From positions 62,001 through 126,000 of the forward strand of contig JBBEBG010000036.1 of NCBI GenBank assembly GCA_040882465.1: a stretch of DNA of 64,000 nucleotides. The letters are read 5' to 3'. Within the stretch, counting starts at the first letter, position 1. Every line of letters begins with the position of its first letter. A program made the translations under genes and the position numbers. Below are positions 1 through 8,831 of the stretch, one piece after another. This DNA is from Gemmatimonadota bacterium (lineage in GTDB: Bacteria; Gemmatimonadota; Gemmatimonadetes; Longimicrobiales; Gaopeijiaceae). The notes under the pieces are model-generated. The model did no database searches and was not told the DNA's origin. It worked only from the letters and a program-made list of their open reading frames with translations.

Positions 1-505
1 GCTCCCGGGCCACCTCCCCTTCGACGTCCTCGTAGTGGGCACGCTCCTTCATATCCTCGGGAGTCCCGCGCATGTGCATGAGGACGACCCCGGCTCCGGA
101 CTCCGAGACGACCCGGGTCATCGCCGGATCGAAGGAGAGGGCGGAGACGTCGTTCACGATCGCGGCCCCGGCCGAAAGCGCCTCGTCCGCGACGCGGGCT
201 TTCCGAGTGTCCACCGAGATCGGGACCGCGAAGCGGGCCGCGAGGGCCGCCACCATCGGAACCACGCGCCGGAGCTCCTCCTCCTCGGAAACCACTCGCG
301 CCCCGGGGCGGGTGGACTCTCCGCCGAGATCGAGAATCGAGGCGCCCTCCTCCACCATGGCGTCGGCGCGGAAGAGGAGCCGGTCGAGCTCGTCGAGCTC
401 CCCGCCATCCGAGAAAGAGTCGGGCGTGACGTTCAGGATCCCCATGACGACGGGGTGCTCCAGGGGGATCACACCGCCCCGGACACGCCACGCCGGACCG
501 GTCAT
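1..505 (-). CDS. folP: dihydropteroate synthase, 3' end outside window
   Basis: Condenses 6-hydroxymethyl-dihydropterin pyrophosphate with p-aminobenzoate in cytosolic folate synthesis. The first 168 codons are present and the gene runs off the left edge. Family motifs are clear: [11 protein letters not shown] near residue 24, GGESTRPGA for the second pterin/pABA loop, SVDTRK, VNDVSAL and HMRGTP. The ATG at 505 overlaps the ftsH stop in an ATGA, so the two genes are translationally coupled. ftsH followed by folP is also the order in many proteobacteria. The truncation comes from the window, not from decay. Confidence 0.95.
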   Translation of the reverse strand, partial: MTGPAWRVRGGVIPLEHPVVMGILNVTPDSFSDGGELDELDRLLFRADAMVEEGASILDLGGESTRPGARVVSEEEELRRVVPMVAALAARFAVPISVDTRKARVADEALSAGAAIVNDVSALSFDPAMTRVVSESGAGVVLMHMRGTPEDMKERAHYEDVEGEVARE

Positions 506-2610
506 CCCCGCCCGGTGTCGGGATCCGGTTCCCTGCGGGTGATCCGCGCGACGGGCGAGGACACGGGTGTTTCCTCTCCGGGAACCGGCTCTCCAGCCTC
601 CTCTTCCCCTTCCTCTCCCGCGTCCGCGAGCGGGGGCTCGGGGATGGCGGGCCGAGCGCCTCTCGGGCTGAGCGGTGCCGTCGCCTCCGCGCCGGTTGCC
701 GCCACGGCGATGGGTATGGTGCTGGCCGGAAGGGGAGGGAGCGTCTTCCCCCGCGCCAGGAGTTCCACGTCTTCGCGATTCAGCGTCTCGCGCTCGAGAA
801 GGGCCTGCGCAATCGCCTCGAGGAGGTCGCGCTCCCCTTCGAGGACGCGCCGCGCGCGGTCGTGCGCCTCGTCGAGAGTCCGCTTGACCTCCTGGTCCAC
901 GAGCTGGGCGGTGTGCTCGGAGACCTCGCGGCGCTGGGTCATGTCGCGGCCGAGGAAGACCTCGTGATCGGACTCGCCGACGGCCATGAGACCCACGAGC
1001 TCGGACATCCCGAAGCGGGTGACCATCCGCCGCGCCATCTGGGTCGCGCGCTCGATGTCGTTCCCGGCGCCCGTCGTGATCTTCTCCGCACCGAAGATCA
1101 TCTCCTCGGCGACCCGCCCGCCGAAGAGCATGGCGAGTTGTCCTTCGAGCCAGTCCTTCGTGTAGGAGTGCCGGTCCTCCTGGGGAAGCGAGGCCGTGAT
1201 GCCGAGGGCCCGTCCGCGCGGGACGATCGTCACCTTGTGGATCGGATCGAGCCCAGGGACTCGAAGACCCAAAACGGCGTGACCCGCCTCGTGATAGGCG
1301 GTCAGCTTTCGTTCGTTCTCCGTGAGCACCAGGCTCCGCCGCTCCGTCCCGAGCATCACCTTGTCCTTCGCCGTCTCGAAGTCCTCCATGGTGACGCGCT
1401 CACCATCCCGCCGCGCGGCGAGGAGGGCGGCCTCGTTGCAGATGTTCGCGAGGTCGGCCCCGGAGAGACCGGGGGTCCCCCGCGCGATCACGGAGAGCTC
1501 GACGTCGTCTTCCAGGGGAAGCTTGCGGGCATGCACGACCAGAATCTGCTCGCGCCCCAGCACGTCGGGGGAGTCCACCACGACCTGCCGGTCGAACCGT
1601 CCCGGTCGAAGGAGGGCGGGGTCGAGGACGTCCGGGCGGTTCGTCGCCGCGAGGAGGATCACCCCTTCGTTCGACTCGAAGCCGTCCATCTCGACGAGGA
1701 GCTGGTTGAGCGTCTGCTCCCGTTCGTCGTGCCCTCCACCGAGCCCGGCGCCCCGGTGCCGGCCGACCGCATCGATTTCGTCAATGAAGATGATGCAGGG
1801 CGCGTGCGCCTTTCCCTGCTCGAAGAGGTCGCGCACACGCGAAGCGCCGACCCCGACGAACATCTCCACGAAGTCGGAGCCCGACATCTGGAAGAAGGGG
1901 CGCCCCGCTTCGCCCGCGACCGCCTTCGCGAGGAGGGTTTTTCCCGTCCCCGGCGGCCCGACGAGAAGGACCCCCTTGGGGAGGCGCCCACCCAGGCGCG
2001 AGAACTTCTGGGGGTCCTTGAGGAACTCGATGATCTCCTCGAGCTCGTGTTTCGCCTCCTCCGCTCCCGCGACGTCGGCGAAGGAGACCTTCGGCGTGTC
2101 CGGTGAGATCAGCTTCGCCTTCGATCGTCCGAACTGAAACGCCTTGTTCCCGCCCCCCTGCATCATGCGGAGGAGCCAGATCCAGACGAAGATGACGAGG
2201 AGCCAGGGGGCGAAGGTGATGAGCACGGTCCACCAGGGGGTGGACTCGGGCTCCCCAGTGGCGATGACGCCCTGCGCACTCAGCTCCGCCTCGAGCGACT
2301 CCGTGATCGGACCAAGGAGATTCGTCACGAAGAGTTCGTAATCGCGTCCGTCGCGAGCCACGGGGCGCCGCAATGCGCCCTCGACGCGCGTCTGGTCGAT
2401 CACGGTGACCGAGTGGATGTTTCCCTCGGCGAGCTCCTGGCGGAATTCGGAATAGTTGAACTCGTAACGCGGCTCATCCCGCCCGGGCATGAGCTGCATG
2501 AACAGAATCGGAAGGAGGATGATGAGGAGCCAAAGCGCGGCGTTCCTCGAGCGACGGTTCCACCCCGGCTCTCCCGAGTCTTTCGGCCGTTTCATTTGGC
2601 GTTGGGCCAT
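502..2610 (-). CDS. ftsH: ATP-dependent zinc metalloprotease FtsH
   Basis: Membrane-anchored AAA+ protease that degrades unfolded and regulatory membrane and cytosolic proteins. The 702 residues show two membrane segments (about 24-41 and 126-150) flanking a periplasmic loop. They are followed by Walker A GPPGTGKT (218-225), Walker B IIFIDEID (273-280), the second region of homology around 320-340 and the zinc site HEAGH (440-444). The C-terminal 60 or so residues are a Pro/Glu-rich tail. The ATG at 2610 is preceded by an AAAGAGG ribosome-binding site. It lies downstream of hpt and is coupled to folP by ATGA. Confidence 0.98.
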   Translation of the reverse strand: MAQRQMKRPKDSGEPGWNRRSRNAALWLLIILLPILFMQLMPGRDEPRYEFNYSEFRQELAEGNIHSVTVIDQTRVEGALRRPVARDGRDYELFVTNLLGPITESLEAELSAQGVIATGEPESTPWWTVLITFAPWLLVIFVWIWLLRMMQGGGNKAFQFGRSKAKLISPDTPKVSFADVAGAEEAKHELEEIIEFLKDPQKFSRLGGRLPKGVLLVGPPGTGKTLLAKAVAGEAGRPFFQMSGSDFVEMFVGVGASRVRDLFEQGKAHAPCIIFIDEIDAVGRHRGAGLGGGHDEREQTLNQLLVEMDGFESNEGVILLAATNRPDVLDPALLRPGRFDRQVVVDSPDVLGREQILVVHARKLPLEDDVELSVIARGTPGLSGADLANICNEAALLAARRDGERVTMEDFETAKDKVMLGTERRSLVLTENERKLTAYHEAGHAVLGLRVPGLDPIHKVTIVPRGRALGITASLPQEDRHSYTKDWLEGQLAMLFGGRVAEEMIFGAEKITTGAGNDIERATQMARRMVTRFGMSELVGLMAVGESDHEVFLGRDMTQRREVSEHTAQLVDQEVKRTLDEAHDRARRVLEGERDLLEAIAQALLERETLNREDVELLARGKTLPPLPASTIPIAVAATGAEATAPLSPRGARPAIPEPPLADAGEEGEEEAGEPVPGEETPVSSPVARITRREPDPDTGRG

Positions 2611-2655
2611 TTTTTCGCCTCTTTCACTCCCCCGCGGGCGCTCCGCGCACCGCGC

Positions 2656-3216
2656 TCACAGGCTCCCGATGTAGGGAAGGTGCCTGAATTCTTCCGCGTA
2701 GTCCAACCCGTACCCCACCAAGAATTGGGGTGGCGCCTCGAATCCAACCCACCGCGGCTCTTTCACCACGGTGACCGCGCGCTTGTGCAGAAGCGCGCAG
2801 AGCTCGAGGCTCTTAGGTCCCTTCGCCTCCAGAGTGTGGATGAGGAGGTCCAGGGTGGCGCCACTATCCACAATGTCTTCCACGATCAAGACATCGCGGC
2901 CCCGAAGATCCACTTCAGGCTCGTAAAGGAACCTCACCTTCCCCGAAGAAACCCGGCTTGCGCCATAACTCGACGCAATGAAGAAATCCACCTGGAGGGG
3001 GAGACGGAGCGCCCGTACCAAATCCGCTAGAAATATAAACGACCCCTTCAGTAGCCCCAACACCAGGAGCCCGCTCGATTCCTGATAGTGGCGCCCGATT
3101 TCGGCGCCCAGCTCCCCGACGCGCGCAGCGATTTCTTCCGCGCTGAAGACGACGTGCGAGGGGTCCCCGCTTCTTCCCGCCGCGGGCCACCCGGCCGCCT
3201 CAGGGCTCGTACGCAT
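2656..3216 (-). CDS. hpt: hypoxanthine phosphoribosyltransferase
   Basis: Purine salvage enzyme converting hypoxanthine or guanine plus PRPP to IMP or GMP. The PRPP-binding signature VLIVEDIVDSGATL is intact, as are KGSFIF (loop I) and FLVGYGLDYAEEFRHLP near the C-terminus. The ATG at 3216 gives 186 residues, the usual length, and overlaps the tilS 3' end by 17 bp. A longer in-frame start at 3321 exists but would add an unconserved extension buried inside tilS. tilS-hpt-ftsH is a classic conserved bacterial order. Confidence 0.95.
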   Translation of the reverse strand: MRTSPEAAGWPAAGRSGDPSHVVFSAEEIAARVGELGAEIGRHYQESSGLLVLGLLKGSFIFLADLVRALRLPLQVDFFIASSYGASRVSSGKVRFLYEPEVDLRGRDVLIVEDIVDSGATLDLLIHTLEAKGPKSLELCALLHKRAVTVVKEPRWVGFEAPPQFLVGYGLDYAEEFRHLPYIGSL

Positions 3217-4681
3217 CGCGCACCCCGATGAGGAAGGGGTCCTGCGGACCCCCGGCGACGGGAGGAACCGAGCCCGGAGCCCGATGGTGCCCCGGGATCC
3301 AGAGAACGTCTCCAGCGGCATCGGCGAGGACTGCGATCCGCGAGCGCTCCCGCCGCGTGAGCTTCAGCTCTCCGAAGAGCTTCTTCAGCTTTTTCCCTCC
3401 CCCCCTTGTTCGCGTGCGGTCTCCGTCCCGCCATCCACGAAGGGTCAGAGGATAGTGGAGCGCCATGCGATCGAGGACGACGTATTCCCACTCCCGGAAC
3501 GCCTCCACCGGACCCCTCCCCCAGGAGACCTCCAGGGTCGCGCCGCCCACGGCGAGCCGACCCTCGCCCGGGGCATCCGAGGGGATCGTCAACTCCTCCG
3601 GAGCCGTGGAGGTGGGTCCGCCTGCGTCCGGGCTGCCACCGGGCCGGGGGGCGAGCCGGAGCGCTCCAAAGTCCCGTGAGATGTCCAGCTTTCCTTCGAC
3701 GGCGACTCCGGCGCCGCTCGCACCCTCCCTCATAAACTGTAGGGCAACCGCGGTTCCGGACCGAGAGAGGGCGAAGCCGAAAGAGCGCGCCAGCTTTCTC
3801 AGGAGAGCGCTCTGGATCACATCCTCCTCCGCCAGGAAACGCTCCCGGTCGAGCACGACCCCTGTCCCCCCGGACTCCGATCGGATCGCCAGGTGGTCGG
3901 GGTCCGGGGCCTCGGCGCGGGGGGGTTCGACGATTGCGGCGAGACGGGGCTCGAGGAGCGTATCGAGGGTCTCGGCCGCTTCTGCGGCGTTGCGGGCGAG
4001 GCGAAGGATTCCGGCGCGAGCTCCTGGATGGACCTCTTCCAGAAGGGGAAGGAGCGTGTGGCGTACCCGATTCCGCGCGAAGCGAGGGGAGAGGTTCGTC
4101 GAATCCTCGCGCGGCTCGATGGCATGGGAGTGCGCGTACTCCTCGAGCTCGGCGCGTCTGAAAGGAAGGAGGGGCCGGAGGATTCCCGGGGCCCTCTCTT
4201 CCGGAATCCCCGCCAGCCCCTCGATTCCGGTCCCCCGAAGGATGCGGAAGAGGACGGTCTCCACCTGGTCGTCCGCGTGATGCGCGGTGAGCACTCGGTC
4301 CGCCGCGCCATGACGGATGAGGCCTTCGAGGAACTCGTAGCGTAGCGCGCGGGCCGCGGACTCGTCGCGCGGGGAATGGGTCGCGCGTTCCAGATGGAGG
4401 CGAATTCCCCAGCTCTCGGCGAGGGCGCCGAGCCAGGCGGCGTCCGCCTCGCTTTCCGCGCGCATCCGGTGATCGAAGTGGGCGGCCTGCACGACGAGGC
4501 CAAGCCCGTCCAGGCCGAAGCGGAAGAGGTGGAGAAGGACGAGTGAATCGAGCCCGCCGGAGCAAGCGATGACGACCCTCGTTCCTTCCCCGCCCCACCC
4601 TTTCGCGCGCCAACGCTCCGCGATTCTCGCGGAGAGCGACCCGGACGGCCCTTCGTCTTGAGCTCCTGGCCCGGGGATCAT
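3200..4681 (-). CDS. tilS: tRNA(Ile)-lysidine synthase
   Basis: Uses ATP and lysine to modify C34 of the CAU-anticodon tRNA-Ile, changing its decoding from AUG to AUA. The PP-loop SGGLDS is at residues 41-46, with HHADDQVETVLFRILRGTG as the second conserved segment. The roughly 200-residue C-terminal TilS substrate-binding region ends the 493-residue protein. The ATG at 4681 overlaps the upstream phosphodiesterase stop in an ATGA. It heads the tilS-hpt-ftsH-folP string. Confidence 0.96.
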   Translation of the reverse strand: MIPGPGAQDEGPSGSLSARIAERWRAKGWGGEGTRVVIACSGGLDSLVLLHLFRFGLDGLGLVVQAAHFDHRMRAESEADAAWLGALAESWGIRLHLERATHSPRDESAARALRYEFLEGLIRHGAADRVLTAHHADDQVETVLFRILRGTGIEGLAGIPEERAPGILRPLLPFRRAELEEYAHSHAIEPREDSTNLSPRFARNRVRHTLLPLLEEVHPGARAGILRLARNAAEAAETLDTLLEPRLAAIVEPPRAEAPDPDHLAIRSESGGTGVVLDRERFLAEEDVIQSALLRKLARSFGFALSRSGTAVALQFMREGASGAGVAVEGKLDISRDFGALRLAPRPGGSPDAGGPTSTAPEELTIPSDAPGEGRLAVGGATLEVSWGRGPVEAFREWEYVVLDRMALHYPLTLRGWRDGDRTRTRGGGKKLKKLFGELKLTRRERSRIAVLADAAGDVLWIPGHHRAPGSVPPVAGGPQDPFLIGVRDAYEP

Positions 4682-5526
4682 GGGGAGCCCCCGCCCTCCT
4701 CCAGGTGCCCGGGCGGAAGGGGGCGCCCGGTCTCCTGGTGAAGGACCCGCGCGAGGAGGTCGGGGCGGTCGGTCTGGATCCCATCCACGCCCCAGGCGAG
4801 AAGCTCGCGCATCACGACCGGGTCATCCACGGTCCAGACGTGCACGGCGATGTTCCGGCGGTGCGCTTCCCGAAGGAGCCGAAGGCTCGTGACCCGGCGC
4901 TCCTTCCACCAGTCGGGAATCTGCAGGGCGTCCACAGGTGGAATGTAGGGTCCGCCCCCGGGAAACCGGTGGAAGACGTAGAAGAGGCGGAGCTGGCGGC
5001 GAGTGGCCGAGGTGGGTCCTTCGTAGCCGTGCCGGTCCGCCCTCCCCTCCTCTTCGACCGCCGCGAGGAGGACCCGGTGCTGGTCGCGGCGCCGGCGGAG
5101 GAGGGCGAGGAGGGGCGGGAGGGACGCCGGATCCTTTGCGTCCACGTTCAAGCGGGTGCGCGGAAAGGCATCGAGGACGTCCTCGAATCGGGGCACCCGG
5201 ACGCCGCACCCCCGAAAGGAGGCCCGCCCCTTCAGGTCGAGGAAGCGGGCGCCGGCGTCGAGGCGCTCCAGCTCGGCGAGGGTGAAGCTCGCGACCGGTC
5301 CCGATCCGTCCGTCGTCCGGTCCACCGCTTCGTCGTGGATCACGACGATCTCTCCGTCCCGGGTGAGCCGCACATCCATTTCGAGGATGTCCGCCCCCCA
5401 GCGATCCACCGCGCTTCGAAATGCTTCGAGGGTGTTTTCAGGTGCGAGCTTCGCACCACCGCGGTGTGCGAAAAAAAGGGGCTTCCCTGCGAGATAGGGA
5501 TGCCCGGGGCGGGGAGGCCCGATCAC
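4678..5526 (-). CDS. glycerophosphodiester phosphodiesterase
   Basis: Hydrolyses glycerophosphodiesters to glycerol-3-phosphate and an alcohol. GDPD-fold signatures are HRGG (21-24), PEN (29-31), the metal-binding EMD (49-51) and HDEAVDRTTDG (64-74), with a C-terminal VWTVDDPVVMRELLAWGVDGI segment typical of the TIM-barrel end. No signal peptide is seen, so it is probably cytosolic. The start is GTG at 5526. It overlaps tilS by 4 bp and is first in that operon. Confidence 0.93.
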   Translation of the reverse strand: MIGPPRPGHPYLAGKPLFFAHRGGAKLAPENTLEAFRSAVDRWGADILEMDVRLTRDGEIVVIHDEAVDRTTDGSGPVASFTLAELERLDAGARFLDLKGRASFRGCGVRVPRFEDVLDAFPRTRLNVDAKDPASLPPLLALLRRRRDQHRVLLAAVEEEGRADRHGYEGPTSATRRQLRLFYVFHRFPGGGPYIPPVDALQIPDWWKERRVTSLRLLREAHRRNIAVHVWTVDDPVVMRELLAWGVDGIQTDRPDLLARVLHQETGRPLPPGHLEEGGGSP

Positions 5527-5581
5527 CGCCGCCTTCGGATCACGGCGACCCCTCGCTAGCGGCGGTTCCTTGACATGTGAT

Positions 5582-6091
5582 TCACGCCTCGTCGAGCATC
5601 CCCACGTCCTCGGGGGAGAGGTGGTGATACTCCATGAGCACGCGGTCGAGGAGGCCTTGGGTCATTCGAAGCTCGAGGGCGGAACGGTCCCCCTCTTCGC
5701 CCGGTTCGCCGCTCGCGGCACCTTCGAGCTCGAGCACCCGCTCCCCAAGAAAGGCGAGAAAATCATCCACGACCTCCGGGCGGGGCTGCGCCTCCCCTGG
5801 CGAGTCAGCGGCGATTTCCGTGAGAAGGAGACCGCGCGTCAAAGCGAGAACTCCCGGGAAGGTCAGCTCTGGAATGGACCCGCCCTCCATCCGCTCCTCT
5901 TCGGTGACATTCTCCCACTCGAGGTCGTTCCAATAGAGCTCCTGGAGCTCCTCGAGAAGGTGCGCGTGACGGTGGGGCGCGAGGGGCGCCTCGGGTGTCC
6001 CTCCGGGGGTCTGGAGCGCCTTCCCGACAACCGCCTGGAGCGCGCGGCGGCGGCTCTGGATGAGCTCCAACGCAGCATCTGTCCTGACCAT
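5582..6091 (-). CDS. hypothetical protein, 169 aa
   Basis: I do not recognise this protein. It is soluble, acidic and mostly helical, with no signal peptide, Cys cluster or obvious catalytic motif. It contains conserved-looking hydrophobic blocks (ALTRGLLLTEIAAD and MTQGLLDRVLMEYHHLSPED) around a variable Pro/Glu-rich middle. It sits 9 bp downstream of the LPMO-like gene on the same strand, so the two are likely co-transcribed. Third-position GC looks like its neighbours, which supports it as a real gene. Confidence 0.7.
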   Translation of the reverse strand: MVRTDAALELIQSRRRALQAVVGKALQTPGGTPEAPLAPHRHAHLLEELQELYWNDLEWENVTEEERMEGGSIPELTFPGVLALTRGLLLTEIAADSPGEAQPRPEVVDDFLAFLGERVLELEGAASGEPGEEGDRSALELRMTQGLLDRVLMEYHHLSPEDVGMLDEA

Positions 6092-6100
6092 GATCTCGGC

Positions 6101-6796
6101 CTAACGCTCCTTGGAGGACCGGCCCGGCCGGCCGAGAACGAGCAGGACGCCTACGGCGAGCACGGGCCAGATCGGAAGCGGGAAGCCCCCGCCTCCGCCC
6201 GACGCGGTCCGAGCGACTTCGGCGCCGGGCGTTTCGCCCTCGGCGGTCATGGGTTCGCCCCGGAGGACGATGTCTGCGCACGAGTAATAGATGTCGTCGT
6301 TGTCGTTGGGCCCGCCGCTCGCGCCGCCGAAGCCATTCCCCTGCTTATCGTACATCACCTGGATGAGCTGGAGGGTGCAATTCTCGCAGGGCGTGGTCGG
6401 AAAGGTCACCTGAAGCTGTTGCATCGCCTCCTCGGCGTCCTCGATTCCATCCAGGAGGACGAAGGGGTGCGCGCCGGCCTTGTCGTCGATGGAGGTCGGA
6501 TCGTGGAATTCGTTCCCGTCGGGGTTGAACGAGACGCGGTAGTGGCTCGGGTGATTGATGGTCTCGTTCAGCTCGAGGGTGATCGTCTCTCCGGGACGGA
6601 ACTCGCTCACGTTCGCACTGCGTTCGTTGATCCCGCAGGGCCCCATTTTTTGCGGGGAACGCGCCACGCAACCATCGCCGACACGGGACATCGGATAGAC
6701 CATGCAAACGTGCGCCTCCGCGGAGTCGCTCATCCCGAATACCAGGAGGAGCACGCTCGCTCCGAGGAGAGCGCTTAGACGAAAGATGCGTGACAT
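6101..6796 (-). CDS. secreted LPMO-like protein (SCE4755-type) with C-terminal anchor
   Basis: A signal peptide (residues 1-28, ending AEA) is followed directly by His29, giving a mature N-terminus HVCMVYPMSR. Lytic polysaccharide monooxygenases use exactly such an N-terminal His plus an internal His as a copper 'histidine brace'. His82 and His85 in NHPSHYRVSF and an aromatic YYSCADIVLR near 170-179 fit that plan. Six or more cysteines suggest disulfides. After a Gly-rich linker comes a membrane segment (207-222) with a basic tail, resembling MYXO/GlyGly-CTERM-type sorting tails. It looks like the 'SCE4755 family polysaccharide monooxygenase-like' group. Catalytic activity is inference. Confidence 0.65.
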   Translation of the reverse strand: MSRIFRLSALLGASVLLLVFGMSDSAEAHVCMVYPMSRVGDGCVARSPQKMGPCGINERSANVSEFRPGETITLELNETINHPSHYRVSFNPDGNEFHDPTSIDDKAGAHPFVLLDGIEDAEEAMQQLQVTFPTTPCENCTLQLIQVMYDKQGNGFGGASGGPNDNDDIYYSCADIVLRGEPMTAEGETPGAEVARTASGGGGGFPLPIWPVLAVGVLLVLGRPGRSSKER

Positions 6797-6919
6797 GAGA
6801 ATCCGTCCGTGAAGGCGTCGGGTGGTCGGGACTGCAGGGGCTAAGCTACGCCCCGGCCTCCCCGTGCGTCCAGGGGACCGCGACGGCGCCGGCGATCCGA
6901 GGGGCCCCCTCCCTGGGAA

Positions 6920-8656
6920 TCAGGCGGGGAAGTCGTCCGGCCAGATCCGGTGCGCCAGGGCCAGATAACGCGGGTGGTCCTGATAGCCGAGGAACGCGGA
7001 AGTCTGCCGGATAAAAAGGGTGAGAAAGTCTTTGATCTCGGCCCCCTCCTCGAAGAAATCGAAGGCCCGCTCGACTTCTCCCATGACGTAATAATAGAGC
7101 CCGAGAAGGTACGGGCTCACGTATTCGCGTTTCGCGCGAGCCTCGAGCTGCGCGAGGATCCGTTTCGCCTCGGCGGTCCGACCGAGTCTCCAGAGCGCGG
7201 TCCCCTTTCCCATCCAGGCGAGCGGGACGTCGTAGGCGGCGACAGCCCGTTCGTAGTGTTCGACGGCCCCCTCGACATTTCCATCGAAGCGCGCGGTGAA
7301 GGCGAGATTGATGTGGGCCGAAAAAGAAGACGGATCGTCCTGAATCATTCCTTGAAGGATCTGGCGCGCCTCCTCCATTCTCCCCGCCCACATCAGGCAC
7401 TCGCCCAGGCGATGGCGGGCGGACATCGAGAGGGGGTCGAGGGACCAGGCCCTGCGCGCATCTTCGACCGCAACCTCCCGCTGCTCTCGAAATTCCCCGA
7501 AAAGTGCCTTGAAGAGGTAAGCGTCGGTCATATTCGGATTGAGGCGGAGCGCACGGGCGAGATCCTCGTCGGCGCCGCTCCAGTCCCACTCGAAATGAAC
7601 CCGCCAGACCGCACGCGCGATGTAGGCATCCGGGATGTCCGGATCGAGCGCGAGCGCGCGGTCTATGGCTTCGCGTGCGGATCCCTCCACGCTCGCCGCC
7701 GAAACGGGGGCCCAATACGGAAGGGCGAACGAGGCGGACGCGAGGTGGGCGTGGGCCAGCGCGTACTTCGGATCGAGCGCGATGGCGCGACGCAGATACT
7801 CGATCCCGCGCCGAACATGTTCCTCGGTGAACTGGAGGTACTCGGCGCGGCCGCGCAGCACGAGCTGATAGGCCTCGAGATTGTCCGTCGGATTGGACTG
7901 TAGCCGCGCCGATCCCTGGCGCGTGAGCCGGCATTTCAGGGCGGAGGCGATGCTTTCGGCGACTTCGCTCTGTACGGCGAAGACATCCTCGAGCTCCCGA
8001 TCGAAAGTCTTGGCCCAGAGATGCTCGTCGGTGCGTGCGTCGATGAGCTGCACGACGATGCGCACGCGCCCCGCGGCGCGGCGGACGCTTCCTTCGAGGA
8101 CGGTGCCGACGCCCAGCTCCCGTGCGATCTCCCCCACGCGCTTCGTGGTCCCCTTGTACTGCATGATCGAGGTACGCGAAATGACCTTGAGTCCTTCGAT
8201 GAAGCTGATCGCGGTGAGGATGTCGTCGGTCATTCCGTCGCTGAAGTACTCGTTCTCTTTGTCGGGTGAGAGGTTGACCAGGGGGAGAACCGCCACGGAT
8301 CGCCGGTCCCCGAGCTCCGAGCGCCGTCCAGGCTCAGCCGGAGGGAGACGCACCTCGAGGGCGCTGAGAGACGGCGGTGGCCCGACGGGCACCCGTCCCG
8401 ACGGCGAAGAGACCGGCTCCCCTTGCTTCAGCGTGCGGACGATCCCATCGGGACTGATCTCGTACGCCCAGGCGAGAATGACGGCGATCGGGAAGCCGAG
8501 GACGATCAGTGCGAGGACGAGCGTCAGCGCCCAGTCGGGGAGGTCCAGGCCGGGCAAGAACACGGCCGCCGCCTGCGCCACGCTCGCTCCGACGACGGCG
8601 TAGACGATGGTGACCCGGATGACGTGGCGGCGGCGAAGCTCGGACCAGAGGCTCAT
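6920..8656 (-). CDS. TolB-like/TPR signalling protein with N-terminal membrane anchor
   Basis: 578 residues. Two hydrophobic segments (about 12-34 and 43-66) are followed by a Pro-rich linker. A TolB-like amino-terminal domain follows (VAVLPLVNLSPDKENEYFSD, GVGTVLEGSVRR, LWAKTFDREL), and the rest of the chain is tetratricopeptide repeats with W/A/P spacing. This architecture is common in Gemmatimonadota, Acidobacteria and rhizobia, where it is often fused to adenylate cyclase or DNA-binding domains. Neither is present here. The role is probably scaffolding or sensing at the cytoplasmic membrane. The ATG at 8656 begins MSLWSELRRRHVIRV, typical of the family. Confidence 0.85.
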   Translation of the reverse strand: MSLWSELRRRHVIRVTIVYAVVGASVAQAAAVFLPGLDLPDWALTLVLALIVLGFPIAVILAWAYEISPDGIVRTLKQGEPVSSPSGRVPVGPPPSLSALEVRLPPAEPGRRSELGDRRSVAVLPLVNLSPDKENEYFSDGMTDDILTAISFIEGLKVISRTSIMQYKGTTKRVGEIARELGVGTVLEGSVRRAAGRVRIVVQLIDARTDEHLWAKTFDRELEDVFAVQSEVAESIASALKCRLTRQGSARLQSNPTDNLEAYQLVLRGRAEYLQFTEEHVRRGIEYLRRAIALDPKYALAHAHLASASFALPYWAPVSAASVEGSAREAIDRALALDPDIPDAYIARAVWRVHFEWDWSGADEDLARALRLNPNMTDAYLFKALFGEFREQREVAVEDARRAWSLDPLSMSARHRLGECLMWAGRMEEARQILQGMIQDDPSSFSAHINLAFTARFDGNVEGAVEHYERAVAAYDVPLAWMGKGTALWRLGRTAEAKRILAQLEARAKREYVSPYLLGLYYYVMGEVERAFDFFEEGAEIKDFLTLFIRQTSAFLGYQDHPRYLALAHRIWPDDFPA

Positions 8657-8831
8657 GCGGGAACGAGTCGAGTGGAAGTCTCGGAACGGTCGCCACGGCG
8701 ATTAAGCATGGCCAGGATGATGTGAAAACAGACGGGGACGAGCAAGGAAGCGGACGGGGCCGCGCGCGGACGTCCGGGGCCAATCCGGAACGCCGCGCCC
8801 CGTTTGCTCGAATCCGAGCGCTGCCTCCGCG

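Noticed and set aside
862-2106. Long open frame on the plus strand across ftsH
   Set aside because: It is antisense to the highly conserved ftsH coding sequence; high GC content keeps antisense frames open.
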